NCBI GenBank assembly: GCA_026874595.1
Contig: CM049315.1
Location: 71,527,416-71,591,415, forward strand
Reading direction: 5' to 3'
Length of the DNA stretch: 64,000 nt
Origin: Sipunculus nudus
Lineage: Eukaryota > Annelida > Sipuncula > Golfingiida > Sipunculidae
Shown: positions 1 to 10,059 of the stretch, piece after piece
Numbering within the stretch: the stretch's first letter is position 1
How the letters are laid out: every line of letters starts with the position of its first letter
Translations under genes and position numbers: made by a program
Notes under the pieces: generated by a model
The model's input: the letters and a program-made list of their open reading frames with translations, nothing else
Told to the model about the DNA's origin: nothing
Database searches by the model: none

Positions 1-115
1 ATGCCAGTTGAAAGAGAAAGATTAAACAGATGAGCCAAGCATGGAGAAATTACAGATGAAGCTATTTTAAGAAATAATCCAGACATCCCTAACACATCAT
101 CCTTAAATGTTGCAT
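1..115 (-). pseudogene. Start of LINE reverse transcriptase (partial)
   Basis: The minus strand translates, in a different frame from the neighbouring segment, to a stretch containing DDVLGMSGLFLKIASS and LAHLFNLSLSTG. This is the RT block 0/1 region of CR1-group LINEs (a K.G.DG...LK...I..PL...FN.SL..G pattern). The palm with the catalytic Asp residues lies beyond the left edge. Too short to judge integrity. Confidence 0.6.
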
Positions 116-922
116 CTAATTCCATAAACGAGAATTGACAAAACGCGTAGAAACACGAGGAAAATAGAACGTTTTTGCAGAAGAATTGATAATAAACGAA
201 TTTGTTTCATTTTTCCCTTGGAAATCTTCGTTTATAAGTTTTCCCACAGAACTAAAGAAATCGTTGGATTTATCACAGTCGATATCAGTATTTGTTTGTT
301 GCGTGTTCTTATTTGAAGGGATTACGTGCTTTAGCGCCTTCCAAATTGTACTAGGTTTAGAGACGTTTGAACGAATTAGGTCAGAATAGTATCGAGAGCG
401 ATTTTTGCGAATTTCACGAGTAACGGTATTACGAAGACGTCTATATTCATTCCAGTCAGAAGCACTGTTTGTCCGTCTTGCTTTTTTATTCGCAAATTCA
501 CGTGCATATATTAAATTTAGTATTTTATCAGTCACCCATCTATTGGGGGTAGATTTTACTCGTCGTTTGTAGAACGGAGCATTATAATTGCAGATTTTTA
601 CAAATTCAGATTGCCACATCTTCCATGCCAAATTAAGATCAGTCATGTTAGGAATTAAAGATGACATGAAAAAAGATGAACATATTTCTTGAATGAATTT
701 ATCCTTGTTAAAAAGTCTTAAGTTACGACAGTGTACATATTTTGGATTCTTCTTTTCATCATTTTGTTTCTTTAAGATTGTTGCCGTTAAAAAGTGATTA
801 CTCAGGGTCAAATGGTAAACTTTAGAACTGCAATGCATTTCAGGATTGGATGTATAAATAAGGTCTATTAATGCTTTTGAATGTTTGGTAACACGAGTAG
901 GTGTAGTAATTAGTTGTTTCAT
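116..922 (-). pseudogene. LINE ORF2, endonuclease C-terminus and linker to RT
   Basis: This frame starts inside the endonuclease: ITTPTRVTKHSKALIDLIY followed by LTLSNHF, where the usual SDH reads SNH, so the catalytic Asp looks lost. It continues with the linker typical of CR1/jockey-group ORF2 proteins: APFYKRRVKSTPNRWVTDKI, then REFANKKARR and a TIWKALKHVIPS segment shortly before the RT. The last 20 residues are out of frame with the RT similarity that continues at 1-115. It is a decayed segment, separated from the upstream endonuclease half by a frame change. Confidence 0.7.
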
Positions 923-950
923 CCCAAATAACCGTTCTGCTAAATCAAGT

Positions 951-1352
951 TTACAATATTAAAATCTCCTGACAAAATACCATAGCTTGACCAATAACAT
1001 CTAGCAAATCATCAATATATTCACTTGATGCATTCGGAGGCCTGTAAACGGATCCTAATAAAGTAGTTTTCATTCCGAGAAAAATTTTCACCCATACACT
1101 TTCAATGCTACCAGACACTGGCTGAAATACTTGCGGTTTTAGGGATGTTAAAATATACATAATTACACCTCCGCCATGTCGGTGTCTGTCGTGTCTAAAA
1201 TGCCCATAATGTTCGATGGACACCTCAGAATCAAGTACATGTTTGTCAAGCCAAGACTCGGTTAAAGCTAAAACACGTGGCCTGAAACGAAAGCACATTT
1301 GGCGAATCTCATCAACTTTCGGTATTAAACTGCGTACATTAAGATGCGCCAA
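951..1352 (-). pseudogene. LINE ORF2, apurinic-like endonuclease N-terminal half
   Basis: The 133-codon frame opens with AHLNVRSLIPKVDEIR, followed by LALTESWLD, HDRHRHGGGVIMY and GSVYRPPN. These are the ordered landmarks of the exonuclease-endonuclease-phosphatase domain of non-LTR retrotransposons (the Asn of LNVRSL and the Glu of TESWLD are metal/catalytic positions). It ends after a short unrelated tail at about 950, where the reading frame is lost; the SDH block of the endonuclease reappears in the next segment in another frame. The domain is therefore broken and inactive. Confidence 0.75.
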
Positions 1353-1474
1353 AATTGTACCCTTTTTCTTCTAATAAGCTGGGCAACTCATCAGCTAATG
1401 AGTACACCTTATTTATTGTCGGAAGCTTTGGGTCGTTATTGAGTACGGTAGGTAGGTTGAATGACGTGGAGTTT

Positions 1475-2140
1475 TCATCGCTTAACTAACTCAATTGATT
1501 CTGTACCATTATGAATATAAGATTTGGCAAGCAAGTCTATGAGATGTGCAAAATTGCTCTGCAGAACTCTACATCCCCGTTTGTTCAAGTGTACCCCATC
1601 CCGACCAATGTGTGAACAATCAATATTGATATTATCAAGATATGACCATTTGTTATTTATACACATAACCTCTATGGCAGCGTTAACTAATCTAATTTTC
1701 ATGGCTTCGTATGATGCACACTTCCTAGCTACAACGGAACTGAATATGATATTTTTAACATTTGCGTTATTTTTCAAGATTTCTTCTAGTTTTCTGAGAG
1801 TCTTTATGATGTCATGAGCAGATTCACGTTCTATGTGATTTGTGCCAACATGTACTAGCACCGGATCATCTGAGACGTTAGCTGCATATCTCAGAGTCTG
1901 ATCGATTGTGTAGCATTTGGAGTTTTTACGAATAGAAACATGTGTGGTCTTTTGTATTGCTTTGATGTCAAGTCTCTTCGTCATGGAATCCCCAAGAATA
2001 GTGAGACCCAAGGACGATTTGGAACGAAGATGTTCTGTAGTCGTCGGGTTTACACACTGGGCGATAATTGGTGTAGAATGGCTCTTGCAAGAGCTGCTGG
2101 CCGACTGATTTATTCTTGCTAAAAAGTGTCTTGACAACAA
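1475..2140 (-). CDS. LINE ORF1, SGNH-hydrolase (esterase) domain
   Basis: An uninterrupted 221-codon frame. From about residue 47 it carries the SGNH family blocks: GDSM (nucleophile Ser), a beta strand ending VHVGTNH (oxyanion-hole Asn), and near the C-terminus DGVHLN, the Asp-x-x-His of the catalytic triad. All catalytic residues are therefore present. The first 40 residues are Ser/Thr/Cys-rich with no clear domain. In CR1/L2 LINEs ORF1 proteins of this type bind the element RNA and the esterase has an uncertain role. It lies just upstream of the endonuclease frame on the same strand, as expected for ORF1. Unlike ORF2 it is still open, which may only reflect its short length. Confidence 0.75.
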   Translation of the reverse strand: MLSRHFLARINQSASSSCKSHSTPIIAQCVNPTTTEHLRSKSSLGLTILGDSMTKRLDIKAIQKTTHVSIRKNSKCYTIDQTLRYAANVSDDPVLVHVGTNHIERESAHDIIKTLRKLEEILKNNANVKNIIFSSVVARKCASYEAMKIRLVNAAIEVMCINNKWSYLDNINIDCSHIGRDGVHLNKRGCRVLQSNFAHLIDLLAKSYIHNGTESIELVKR

Positions 2141-2560
2141 TTCTCAGCACTCATGGGCAAAAACAGGGAAATTATGACAGTCCTATTCTTGTTTCCGGGG
2201 TATTACTATACGGCCTGTAAAAAAAGGACTACTTTGGAGTTTTTGTTACACTCGACTGGACAAAGGTCAGTGTTACTGTGTGCTCAAAGTGGTAACAAAT
2301 TAACCAAGTACATTAAACCCAAAACAACTAGCTGTCTCCCATGTACATTGTCACACACAAAATAAATGGATGACAATTATCATTATATACACAAAAATGT
2401 ATCTTAGGGGATCTGTGTGACATAAATGTTCATCCAGATAAAAAAAAATGGGTTCCGCATTATCAAGGCATATGGGCCGCTTTTCAATCATTCTTATTGA
2501 CAAAACTCTGTTAACACAGGCCGATCCACAGCATGTTTGGAAATATTACTGATATAAGAC
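2141..2560. other. No gene seen
   Basis: AT-rich spacer between the 5' end of the LINE and the Gypsy remnant. Short open frames here have no recognisable motifs. It may contain the LINE 5' UTR, but I see no boundary. Confidence 0.5.
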
Positions 2561-3044
2561 AATGTCCGTTTCAGACCAACTCATGTCCACTGTCAGGAAT
2601 GAGACATTACGACTAAAAGTAATGGGAAAAGGAGATGCTTTAAGGGATTTAGCGAGGTTTGTTGATGACTTTATCCCTTAGAAGCGTATAATCTGGAAGA
2701 GAGTGATAAACAACGTCAAGGTAACGTTAGAAGTGAAAACTCTGTACATAATACACGCAGTGCTAACAAGGGTAAAGTTACAGTAACAAATAGTCTAAAA
2801 GAGAAACAGAAAGACAGTAAAAGATACGGTCAAAGATACAGTGATGCTTGCTTTAAATGTGAGTAACTAGGCCATAAACGACGTGATAGTCCAAATGTCG
2901 CCACATGTAACAGTAAAACTGTCCTTGCAGAGACTGATAAGAAATCTAATGAGGCTAAATCCTTTGGTTTCATATCTATTGACGATATCAGATGTTTATA
3001 TCCTGGAGCTGCCGAATGGTTTCCTTCTTCAAAATATAAACAGA

Positions 3045-3665
3045 ATAGAAACTTTCCGCTAACTTGCTAAATGCTAAAGGATGGGCATTAGTGTTTTTAT
3101 GAATGGCCTTGAAAGGTTTGGTTTGGTTGAGTCTGGGGTTGCTGAGAATATTCTTTCTCAGTAGTTGTGTGACAAACTTAATCTGGTAGCCCTGATGGAT
3201 GAAAATAGACCTCTAATATGGTATAGAACTATTCCGGTAACTTGCTTAATGCTAAAGGATAGGCATTAGTGTTTTCATGAATGGCCCCTAACTAGGGGTT
3301 GCTGCGATTTTTTTTTCTCAGTAGTTTATGAAAACTTAATGTGGTACCCCTGAAGGATGAAAATAGACCTATAATATGGTTTAGAACTTTTCCGCTAACT
3401 TGCTAAATGCTAAAGGATGGGCATTAGTGTTTTTATGAGTGGCCTTGAAAGGTTTGGTTTGGTTGAGTCTGGGGTTGCTGCGACCATTTCTTTCTCAGTA
3501 GTTGTGTGACAAACTTAATCTGGTAGCCCTGAAGGATGAAAATAGACCTTTAATATGGTATAGAACATTTCCGCTCAATTGGGGTTGCTGTGACTATTCT
3601 TTCTCAATAGTTGTGTGACAAACTTAATCTGGTACCCCTGAAGGATGAAAATAGACCTCTAATAT
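3045..3665 (+). repeat. ~178-bp tandem repeat, about 3.5 copies, inside Gypsy remnant
   Basis: The segment beginning AACTTGCTAAATGCTAAAGG recurs at 3061, 3239 and 3397 (spacings 178 and 158). A fourth, internally shortened copy aligns from about 3567. Each unit contains GGGTTGCTG, CTTTCTCAGTAGTTGTGTGA and the sequence that encodes the start of the protease frame. Copies differ by small substitutions and indels. This looks like local tandem duplication of the region just upstream of the protease. Confidence 0.85.
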
Positions 3666-3800
3666 GGTTTCAAGGGACCAAAGTTGAGCGTTCGGGACAT
3701 GATATGGCTGATATTTCTTTTAAGGGACTGATGGTTTGTGTTGAATGTTTAATTGTAAAACAGTTAGCTACTCCAGTCCTGTTGGGGCGTGATTTTGCTT
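3611..3800 (+). pseudogene. Retropepsin-like protease fragment (Gypsy)
   Basis: In this frame the final part reads LATPVLLGRDF, the conserved alpha-helix/flap-end block of retroviral-type aspartic proteases (hydrophobic-LLG-x-D). The preceding residues GLMVCVECLIVKQ fit the strand before it. The catalytic DTG/DSG block would lie upstream and is not seen, apparently lost in the tandem-duplicated region. Translation beyond about 3800 is antisense to an RT fragment and is not protease. Confidence 0.5.
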
Positions 3801-3912
3801 GCAAAGCCTTTTCCATTAGTCTTTGGAACGTCGCCGGTCCATTCTTGACACGGAATGGTAAAACTTTAAATTGATATAAGTTCTGATCAATCAAAAATCC
3901 AGTGAGTTCGCA
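3799..3912 (-). pseudogene. Gypsy-type reverse transcriptase fragment, inverted
   Basis: The minus strand encodes LYQFKVLPFRVKNGP followed by ATFQRLMEKAL, the LTR-retrotransposon RT block that normally reads (Y/F)xFxVMPFGLxNAPATFQRLM. It is about 38 residues, too short to include the catalytic YxDD. It abuts the plus-strand protease fragment with no spacer, so the two pieces face each other. Confidence 0.6.
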
Positions 3913-4019
3913 AACCTCTTTGAGATGATACATACTTTGGAAAATTGTTATTTCAAGAACTAGATTTGTAGAGTAAACGTCATTCATATTATGGAGATAA
4001 TTACCTCCATGTAATCGCT

Positions 4020-4040
4020 TAAGGGGGAGATGATGTAGTG
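4020..4040 (+). other. Possible polypurine tract and LTR start
   Basis: AAGGGGGAGATGATG followed by TGTAGTGATC resembles a polypurine tract directly before the TG-start of an LTR, in the position expected downstream of the Gypsy remnant. I could not find the matching second LTR or the CA end, so this is tentative. Confidence 0.3.
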
Positions 4041-4334
4041 ATCTTTGTGTGGAGAGTGAACCCTGTATGGTTTGCGCATGTGCGGAGTGTTATGGAAATC
4101 CGGAATAAGCACATGATGGGACGTATGGTATGAAGTAAAGAAATAAAACATTCTGGAGGACAAATTTATTTATTTAAATTTATTACCAAAATTTTGTTTT
4201 GGTGTATGAAGAGAGTGAAATGGATTGGTAAGAAGACATAAACCGTTATAGTAAAACGTGGTTCTACTGACCAATAATCTTTACAGCAAAGAGTGAATCC
4301 GGGTTCTCATGGGCCAGAATAACCCTAAACGACT

Positions 4335-5053
4335 ACCTCTTTATTACGAATACATCTTTCTACGATTACCTTACTATTGCGGTTACCTCTCTATTGCGGC
4401 TACCTCTATATTACGGCTACCTCTGTATTACGGCAATCTCTCTTTAACGGTTACCTTTCTGTAACGGCTGCCTCTTAAGGCTACCTCTCTATTATGGCTA
4501 CTTTTCTATTACGGCTAGATCTCTATTAAGAAACTATCTCTCTGTTAAATCTATCTCTATATTACGGCTACCTTTCTATTACGGGTACCTTTCTATTACG
4601 GCTTGCTCTCTATTTACTCTACCTCTCTACTACGGCTACCTCTATTACGGCTACCTTTCTGTTACAGCTGCCCCTGAATTAAGACTACGTCTTTTAATAA
4701 TACCTCTCTTTTACGGCTACCTTTCTATTACGGCGACCTCTCTGTTACGGCTACCTTTTTATTAAGACTACCTCTCTATTATGGCTACCATTCTATTTCT
4801 GCTACCTCAATATTATAGCTACCTTTCTGTTAAGACTACATCTCTATTAACTCTACCTTTCTATTACGGCTACCCATCTATTAAGTCACCTCTCTATTAC
4901 AGAAACCTCTCTAATACAGCTGTATTTCTATTTATACTACCTATCTATTATGGCTAACTCTCTATTACGAATACCTTTCTCAGGCTTTCTGTTACGGCTA
5001 CCTCCCTATTAAGACTTATTCTGTTTAACAGCAACCTTTCAATTTAGTGTACC
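4335..5053 (+). repeat. 17-bp minisatellite (~40 degenerate copies)
   Basis: The unit is close to CTATTACGGCTACCTCT, repeated over about 720 bp with many substitutions (ACGGCTACC, ACGGTTACC, AAGACTACC) and some short or long units. There is no open frame through it. It follows the possible LTR start and might be an LTR-internal expansion. Confidence 0.9.
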
Positions 5054-5463
5054 TCAGGGTTATATGGGCAACTTTGTAACAAACACTTGTTATAGTATTA
5101 CACTGAAACAGAAGACCAGAGTATTTATAAAGACCAGGTTCACCAAGGTGCGGGTTTATGTGATCTAGTTTAACTTTGATCAGCAACAAACCATTCAAGA
5201 GATAAACACTGCCAACTATTAGATTATATCCCGAGTATCAGGCAAGGACATAGAACACTGCTGGGCCAAGACTGATCGAACGTGCAACCTTTGCAATTAA
5301 TACAAAACACACGCTGACATATTGAGCAGGGGTTAATCATGCATACAATATTTGTGAGCACAAAAATCATGATGTTGTCAGCAAAAATCTTAGTCACGTG
5401 GTCTCTCAGAATTTATTTTCCGGGAAAACTCGCTTTTGGTAAACACAGGATTTGTCAATAGAG

Positions 5464-5470
5464 TATATAT
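5464..5470 (+). promoter_or_regulatory. TATA-like element of the 5.6-kb gene
   Basis: GAGTATATATGCG lies 121 bases upstream of the candidate start codon at 5591. It is a plausible TATA box. The assignment rests on position and the downstream exon, not on any transcript evidence. Confidence 0.35.
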
Positions 5471-5590
5471 GCGTGGTATATGTTAGCCCTTGCTAATCGC
5501 ACAAGTATACAGGCATATCAGACCGACGGTACTAGCTTTGGATGCTTTACTTTAGATATTCTGCTGAGCTCCTAATTTTCTAGTTAAAGA

Positions 5591-5618
5591 ATGGCCGCTA
5601 ACCTGAAGTTTTCAGACG
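5591..5618 (+). CDS. Candidate first coding exon of unknown gene
   Basis: The ATG at 5591 has a good start context (AAAGAATGG, A at -3 and G at +4). It encodes MAANLKFSD plus one base, followed immediately by the donor GTATGT. Joined to the acceptor at 7219 (TTCATTACAG), the split codon becomes GAT and the frame continues DEDIKDIRRA without a break. That two independent splice signals join in frame, giving an acidic, well-composed sequence, is the main support. The intervening 1.6-kb intron contains a dead LINE and a (TA)n tract. Confidence 0.5.
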
Positions 5619-5718
5619 GTATGTAAATACATAGTACTGTAATATAATGAGGTTGCCAAATATATGTTAACGATATATATTTATAGTTACACACACACAC
5701 ACACATTTATATATATTC

Positions 5719-6930
5719 TTGTCGTGGATCTTACACCACATTTGTCAACCTAACAAAGGCATTCGACACTGTCAGCCGTGAAGGACTCTGGTATTTCATG
5801 ACCAAGTTTGGATGTCCTAACCGGTTTATAACCATCATCCGCCAGTTTCAAGATGTTATGAAGTCGGCCGCCCTCGCTGATGACGATGCAGCTTCCATAC
5901 CTAGTAAGCAACGGCGTAAAACAAGGCTCCGTTCTAACTCCAACACTGTTCAGCATAATGTTTTCTGCCATGGGTCAGTGTTAGATACCGCACAGATGGG
6001 AAGCTCCTCAACCGCAGAAGACTGAATTCCGTCACGAAAGTCAGGACAAACATCATCCGTGACCTGCCCTTTGCTGACGACTGTGCACTGAATGCATTTT
6101 CGGAATCAGACATGTGGCACAAAATGGACCAGTTTCCCGTGCATGAGACAAATTCGGGCTTACCATCAGCATAGAGAAGACTGAAGTGATCCACCAACCA
6201 GCACCAGGAAAGCAATATCATGATGCATGGATCAAATCTGATGATGGTGGACAAATTCACATATCTGGGGAGCATGTTGTCAACAAATAACAACCATAGA
6301 TGTCGAGGTCAACACCAGAGAAACAAAAGCAAATGTTGCTTTTGGTAGACTCCGCTCCAACGTCTGTCAGCGTAGAGGCATCCATCTTGAATCCAAGATC
6401 GAGATTTACAAGGCAGTAGTCATCACTACCCTGCTGTGTGGCTGCGAGACGTGGGTTGTCAATGCAAGACATGCCAAACAACTTAACCACTTTCACCTGA
6501 CCTGCCTCGGACGACTAATGAACATTAGATACCAAGATAAAGTTCAAGACGCACCATCTTGCCTCGATCCCAGATTTGCTGGACAGGTCACGTTTGCCGC
6601 ATGCCAGATACAAGTCTCCCAAAACAACTTCTGTATGGAGAACTGGTATCTTGTAAAAGATCCACCGGAGGTCAGCGAAGGCGCTACAAGAACAGCCTCA
6701 AAGCAACGCTGAAAAGCTCGAATCGAAAAGCTTCTCGTGCACCTGCACACCGAGTGCTGAAGATGCTGAGATGGCAAACAAGAGAATGCAGCTACCTCAA
6801 CAGTAACCACCGATCACATGTGTCCAACATGTGGGAGGTTCTTCTGTGCCCCCATTGGCCTGACAAGTAATCTCCGGACACACAAAGCTAGATCAACTAC
6901 AAAACCTTGATCATCATGGTTATCCAAGCA
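5719..6930 (+). mobile_element. 5'-truncated LINE with C-terminal zinc finger, in intron
   Basis: Pieces in several frames align in order to a non-LTR RT: FVNLTKAFDTVSREGLW (5735), LFADDCALNAFSESDM (catalytic FADD near 6070), EKTEVIHQPAPGK, an LPKQLLYGEL block (6610), and a closing C2H2-like finger (MCPTCGRFFC, with the first His replaced by Asn) at 6820-6880. The copy is truncated inside the RT and riddled with frameshifts. It lies in the intron of the host gene in the same orientation. A related 3' end is present on the minus strand at 54.46-54.89 kb. The family is the widespread animal 'endonuclease-reverse transcriptase' type; I do not assign a clade. Confidence 0.8.
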
Positions 6931-6942
6931 AAGCGAAGAAGG

Positions 6943-6943
<1 letters not shown>

Positions 6944-7002
<59 letters not shown>
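6944..7002. repeat. (TA)n microsatellite
   Basis: About 29 uninterrupted TA units directly after the LINE 3' end. Confidence 0.95.
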
Positions 7003-7004
<2 letters not shown>

Positions 7005-7219
7005 ATTTTTATCATGTAAGAATTTTACGCCAGTTTATTCTTACCAAATGCAATGAATTCATAGTTTATTTTATTTATATCAAGCAGTGAATATTTCACT
7101 CCCAAAATACATGTTTAATAGCAGATTCCAAACACAAATTTGGCTGCAATGTCCCAATTTATTTATTATATCAACATGAGTTAACGTACAATACATTGTC
7201 TATTTAATGTTCATTACAG

Positions 7220-8295
7220 ATGAGGATATCAAGGATATTCGGAGAGCAATACAAGGATTGACATCAACAAGCCGTACACGCAAACCTACAAGAAACGCTA
7301 AGTTCATGCCGGGAGCTTAAAAGACATTTTTTGAGGGAAGCAATAGTGATGAGGACATGATTCACTTCCCCAGATATGTCGGTAATCACCAAAATCAACA
7401 CGATCGATGCCCACGGAGTGAACCACAGCTGCGACAAATAACTGCGGCATCAGACCACTCGAGGCGCCGATTCAGAGAGTTGTTCATCGGACAGGGCGTG
7501 GGTCGTGAAGAGCAGGAAAACGTGCCACGCATATCTGGCTGCTTCGGTACTCTTTACATGTTTGACGAGCCACCGGAAGCGGAGATGACTATAGGAGAAT
7601 TCCAAGTTTGGGGCGAAAGGACACACGATTATACACTTGATAGGAGAGTAAGACTCTTCCGCTCGTCATTTGACTACAAGAATTTCTCACCAGACCGTGT
7701 GCAGGAGTATCTAGGTCAGGAGGGCTACGAACTCGCGGATTCCAGCACTTGGTATGAGGTCAAGATCACTTTCATCGGAGACCGTGCTAAACATAGCTGC
7801 AATATCATTCTGAACGAAAGAGGGGAATTTGTAGAATTCTGCTATCCACCCGTGAAATGGGTCATCTTTAACTACAAAAGAGCCGACAGGAACCTGCGAG
7901 ATATCCGGTTGACTCTGGACACACCGCGTCGGACGGACGACGAATCCGATCCAGGAGTTAAGCTGTTCAAAGATAAAGTCATCATCGACGTCGGCGAGAA
8001 TGATGTGTACTTGGTCGATCCGGATGTCAGGCGCCAGTGCCAGTATGTGAACAAAATCACCAGAGAAATATACAATAAACCAGAAGGGGAAGGCGCTGGT
8101 GGGATGAACCCAAGGATTATTCTCCAGAAATACACAGAGTTTAAAAATCCGGATACCAACGGGCGTTTCCGAGATTCCGAGAATAAGGGTGAAGATGTTC
8201 TGGTCCAACCAAGCTCATGGCAGTACGAAGGTTTTCCTGACGACTTCCTCCGCTTCTGCTGTGAACTGGAAAGAGCTTTGGAAGATCACCAGTAG
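7220..8295 (+). CDS. Unknown conserved-looking protein, main exon, one in-frame stop
   Basis: After the acceptor at 7219 the frame reads EDIKDIRRAIQGL and a basic linker (SRTRKPTRN), meets a TAA at 7318-7320, and is then open for 324 codons to a TAG at 8293-8295. The open part is soluble, mixed alpha/beta in composition, with features such as SGCFGTLYMFDEPPEAEM, GEFQVWGERTHDYTLD and WYEVKITFIGDR, and no signal peptide or membrane segment. I do not recognise the family. Codon use is richer in GC than the surrounding DNA, as expected for real coding sequence. The residues before and after the stop both look protein-coding, so the TAA is likely a nonsense change or an assembly error. If real, only a 42-residue product, or reinitiation at Met 7357 (312 aa), would be made. 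Confidence 0.7.
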
Positions 8296-8778
8296 CGTCA
8301 TTTCGGGCTTCTGACATTTGAGCGTCTACGACCAGCACCAGGGTGCCTTTACATGTTGTATCAAGGTCCGCACTGTAACGCCCGATCCAAATATTTTCGT
8401 CATTTTTTTCAACGAATCATGGCCTACATGTACGCTGTCAATTGACATAAGCCAGACCAATCGTTTTATTTTTAAGCCCCTTGCATTTTTTTAATTTTTG
8501 ACCGAACGGCTTCGACCATTCCTCGCATGGGTTCCTGGACGACAGCAAACTTGTTCGCTACACAGAAAATGACTTGTTACCATATAGACGAATTTTCACT
8601 TTGGTTGTGAATTCAAATGTATTTTATTGTGTTAACTCATCAATCCTAGTCTAATGTTTATATTACCTGTTGTTTACCACAATATCGATCCAATGGGATG
8701 AATTGCCGTTGCAGTGCATTTTCCCCGCAGAGCTTGTGTCACGATTCAAGTAGGCTTACAAGTAAAATGAAAAGGTCC

Positions 8779-8784
8779 AATAAA
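8779..8784 (+). terminator. Poly(A) signal of the 5.6-kb gene
   Basis: The first AATAAA after the stop codon at 8295 is 484 bases downstream. It would give a 3' UTR of about 500 bases. Confidence 0.4.
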
Positions 8785-10050
8785 AAGCTTGATCATCAGT
8801 AACTCAGATACACACTGCAGTTGCAATAATATAGCCTATTCTGTAAAATCCTCAAAACCCTCTGATGTTGTTAAAATAACTACATGTATTCTCCTTCTAA
8901 CTCACATGCTCATCATGGTGTCAACTTGTAAAGGCCGAGGTAGAATTAAATTGTACGTAAAAACGTATTAACAAACTAAGCTTAGTAAAACCCTGTTTCT
9001 GTTACTGTATTAACAATGTTTAACATTAAATACATAGATAGCCGTGTGAAAACTTATCCTGGTGGTGTATTACCATGTTTATTATTAGATACATGGTTAG
9101 ATATCTTTGATTAGGTGAAACATGACCTTGTTTCTTTATTGGCATATTGAACATTAGATATTATCTTGGTGATACATATATTATTATTGTGGTGGCAGGT
9201 TTAACATTAGTCGGACAAACATTGTCCCATAATTTTGTTGTCAAGTATAACAAAATTTACATGAAATATATGATACTTGACGAAGCATGAATCTTTCACT
9301 CTGTTGACATGTTTGAACGGGATACGATGACTCTTTTTATCCTCTTAACTGACTCGGGTTCACCCGTGAGCTTGAGAATGGTGTTTGGTTGTTCCATGAC
9401 CCTCTTAAACTACAGAGATCACTGAACTCATAAGACTTTGCTGTATTAGTACATAATATGCCGAAGGAGTGTGTACCGACTCCCGTGTGAGTTAAGAAGA
9501 AAGTTCACTGGTACTTTCGTGCGTCTTCACAGGTTCATCTTTTTTCATGCGTCGTTCGTCCTATTTTAAGGTACGACGGGAAAGGGGTTTTGACGGAACA
9601 CAAGAACTTTCACCAAGTCAGATACACATGGTGAAACACATGTATACACATACAAACGCAGATAAACGTACCCGAGAGGGCCTAGCTTTTAACCCTGACA
9701 CAGAATACTAGCAGTTCCACTCCAATAAGCAGGATGCGATACTGAGATAAAATAAAAACAGTTAAAGACGGAATGTATCATTGCACACTTTTCAAATTGG
9801 AAAAAGCAGATTAAATCAGCGAAGGATGCATTGACGTAGCGCATGACTTACGAGGACAATTTGCGATGATATTTTATTTGAATTTTGTACTCTCGTGTCA
9901 CACCATCATATCGAATACAGGAATTTCTAATTAGCACACACAATCGTACTCTTATTAAATAACAGATCTTTACACTTAAACTCCGTAAAAAAATTGTGCT
10001 GGTCACGATTACGTGATCTATTATTATTGGGTTCCGTAACAAGAGATGGT
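8785..10050. other. No gene seen
   Basis: Non-coding. Between 8990 and 9200 there are weak, diverged echoes of a motif around ACATTA(A/G)ATACAT, not enough to call a repeat. No RNA gene or transposon ends were recognised. Confidence 0.5.
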
Positions 10051-10059
10051 AAAGAATTT

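Larger units (their letters stand above)
1..2140 (-). mobile_element. CR1/L2-like LINE, truncated by window edge
   Basis: Reading right to left, the minus strand gives an ORF1 with an SGNH esterase domain, an endonuclease-type ORF2 start, the endonuclease-RT linker, and at 1-115 the beginning of a reverse transcriptase that leaves the window. An esterase-bearing ORF1 followed by endonuclease and RT is known from CR1/L2-group LINEs, so that clade is the likely assignment. ORF2 is split by at least two frame changes (near 950 and near 116) and is not functional here. The 5' end is probably near 2150, where coding similarity stops. The 3' end and RT core are not in this window. Confidence 0.8.
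2560..3912 (+). mobile_element. Degenerate Gypsy-type retrotransposon remnant
   Basis: Three separate pieces suggest a decayed Ty3/Gypsy element. At 2840-2890 the plus strand encodes a broken zinc knuckle: CFKCE, stop, LGHKRRDS, with the last Cys changed to Ser. At 3611-3800 there is a retropepsin C-terminal end (TPVLLGRDF). At 3799-3912 the minus strand encodes an RT fragment. A 178-bp tandem duplication lies between knuckle and protease. No intact frame remains, and the opposite polarity of the RT piece shows the locus has been rearranged. Confidence 0.6.

Noticed and set aside
4335-5053. Regular repeats that might suggest a CRISPR array
   Set aside because: Units are contiguous 17-mers with no spacers and the genome is eukaryotic.
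7711-8208. 165-codon minus-strand open frame
   Set aside because: Antisense shadow of the unknown gene's main exon, whose codon pattern and splice context favour the plus strand.
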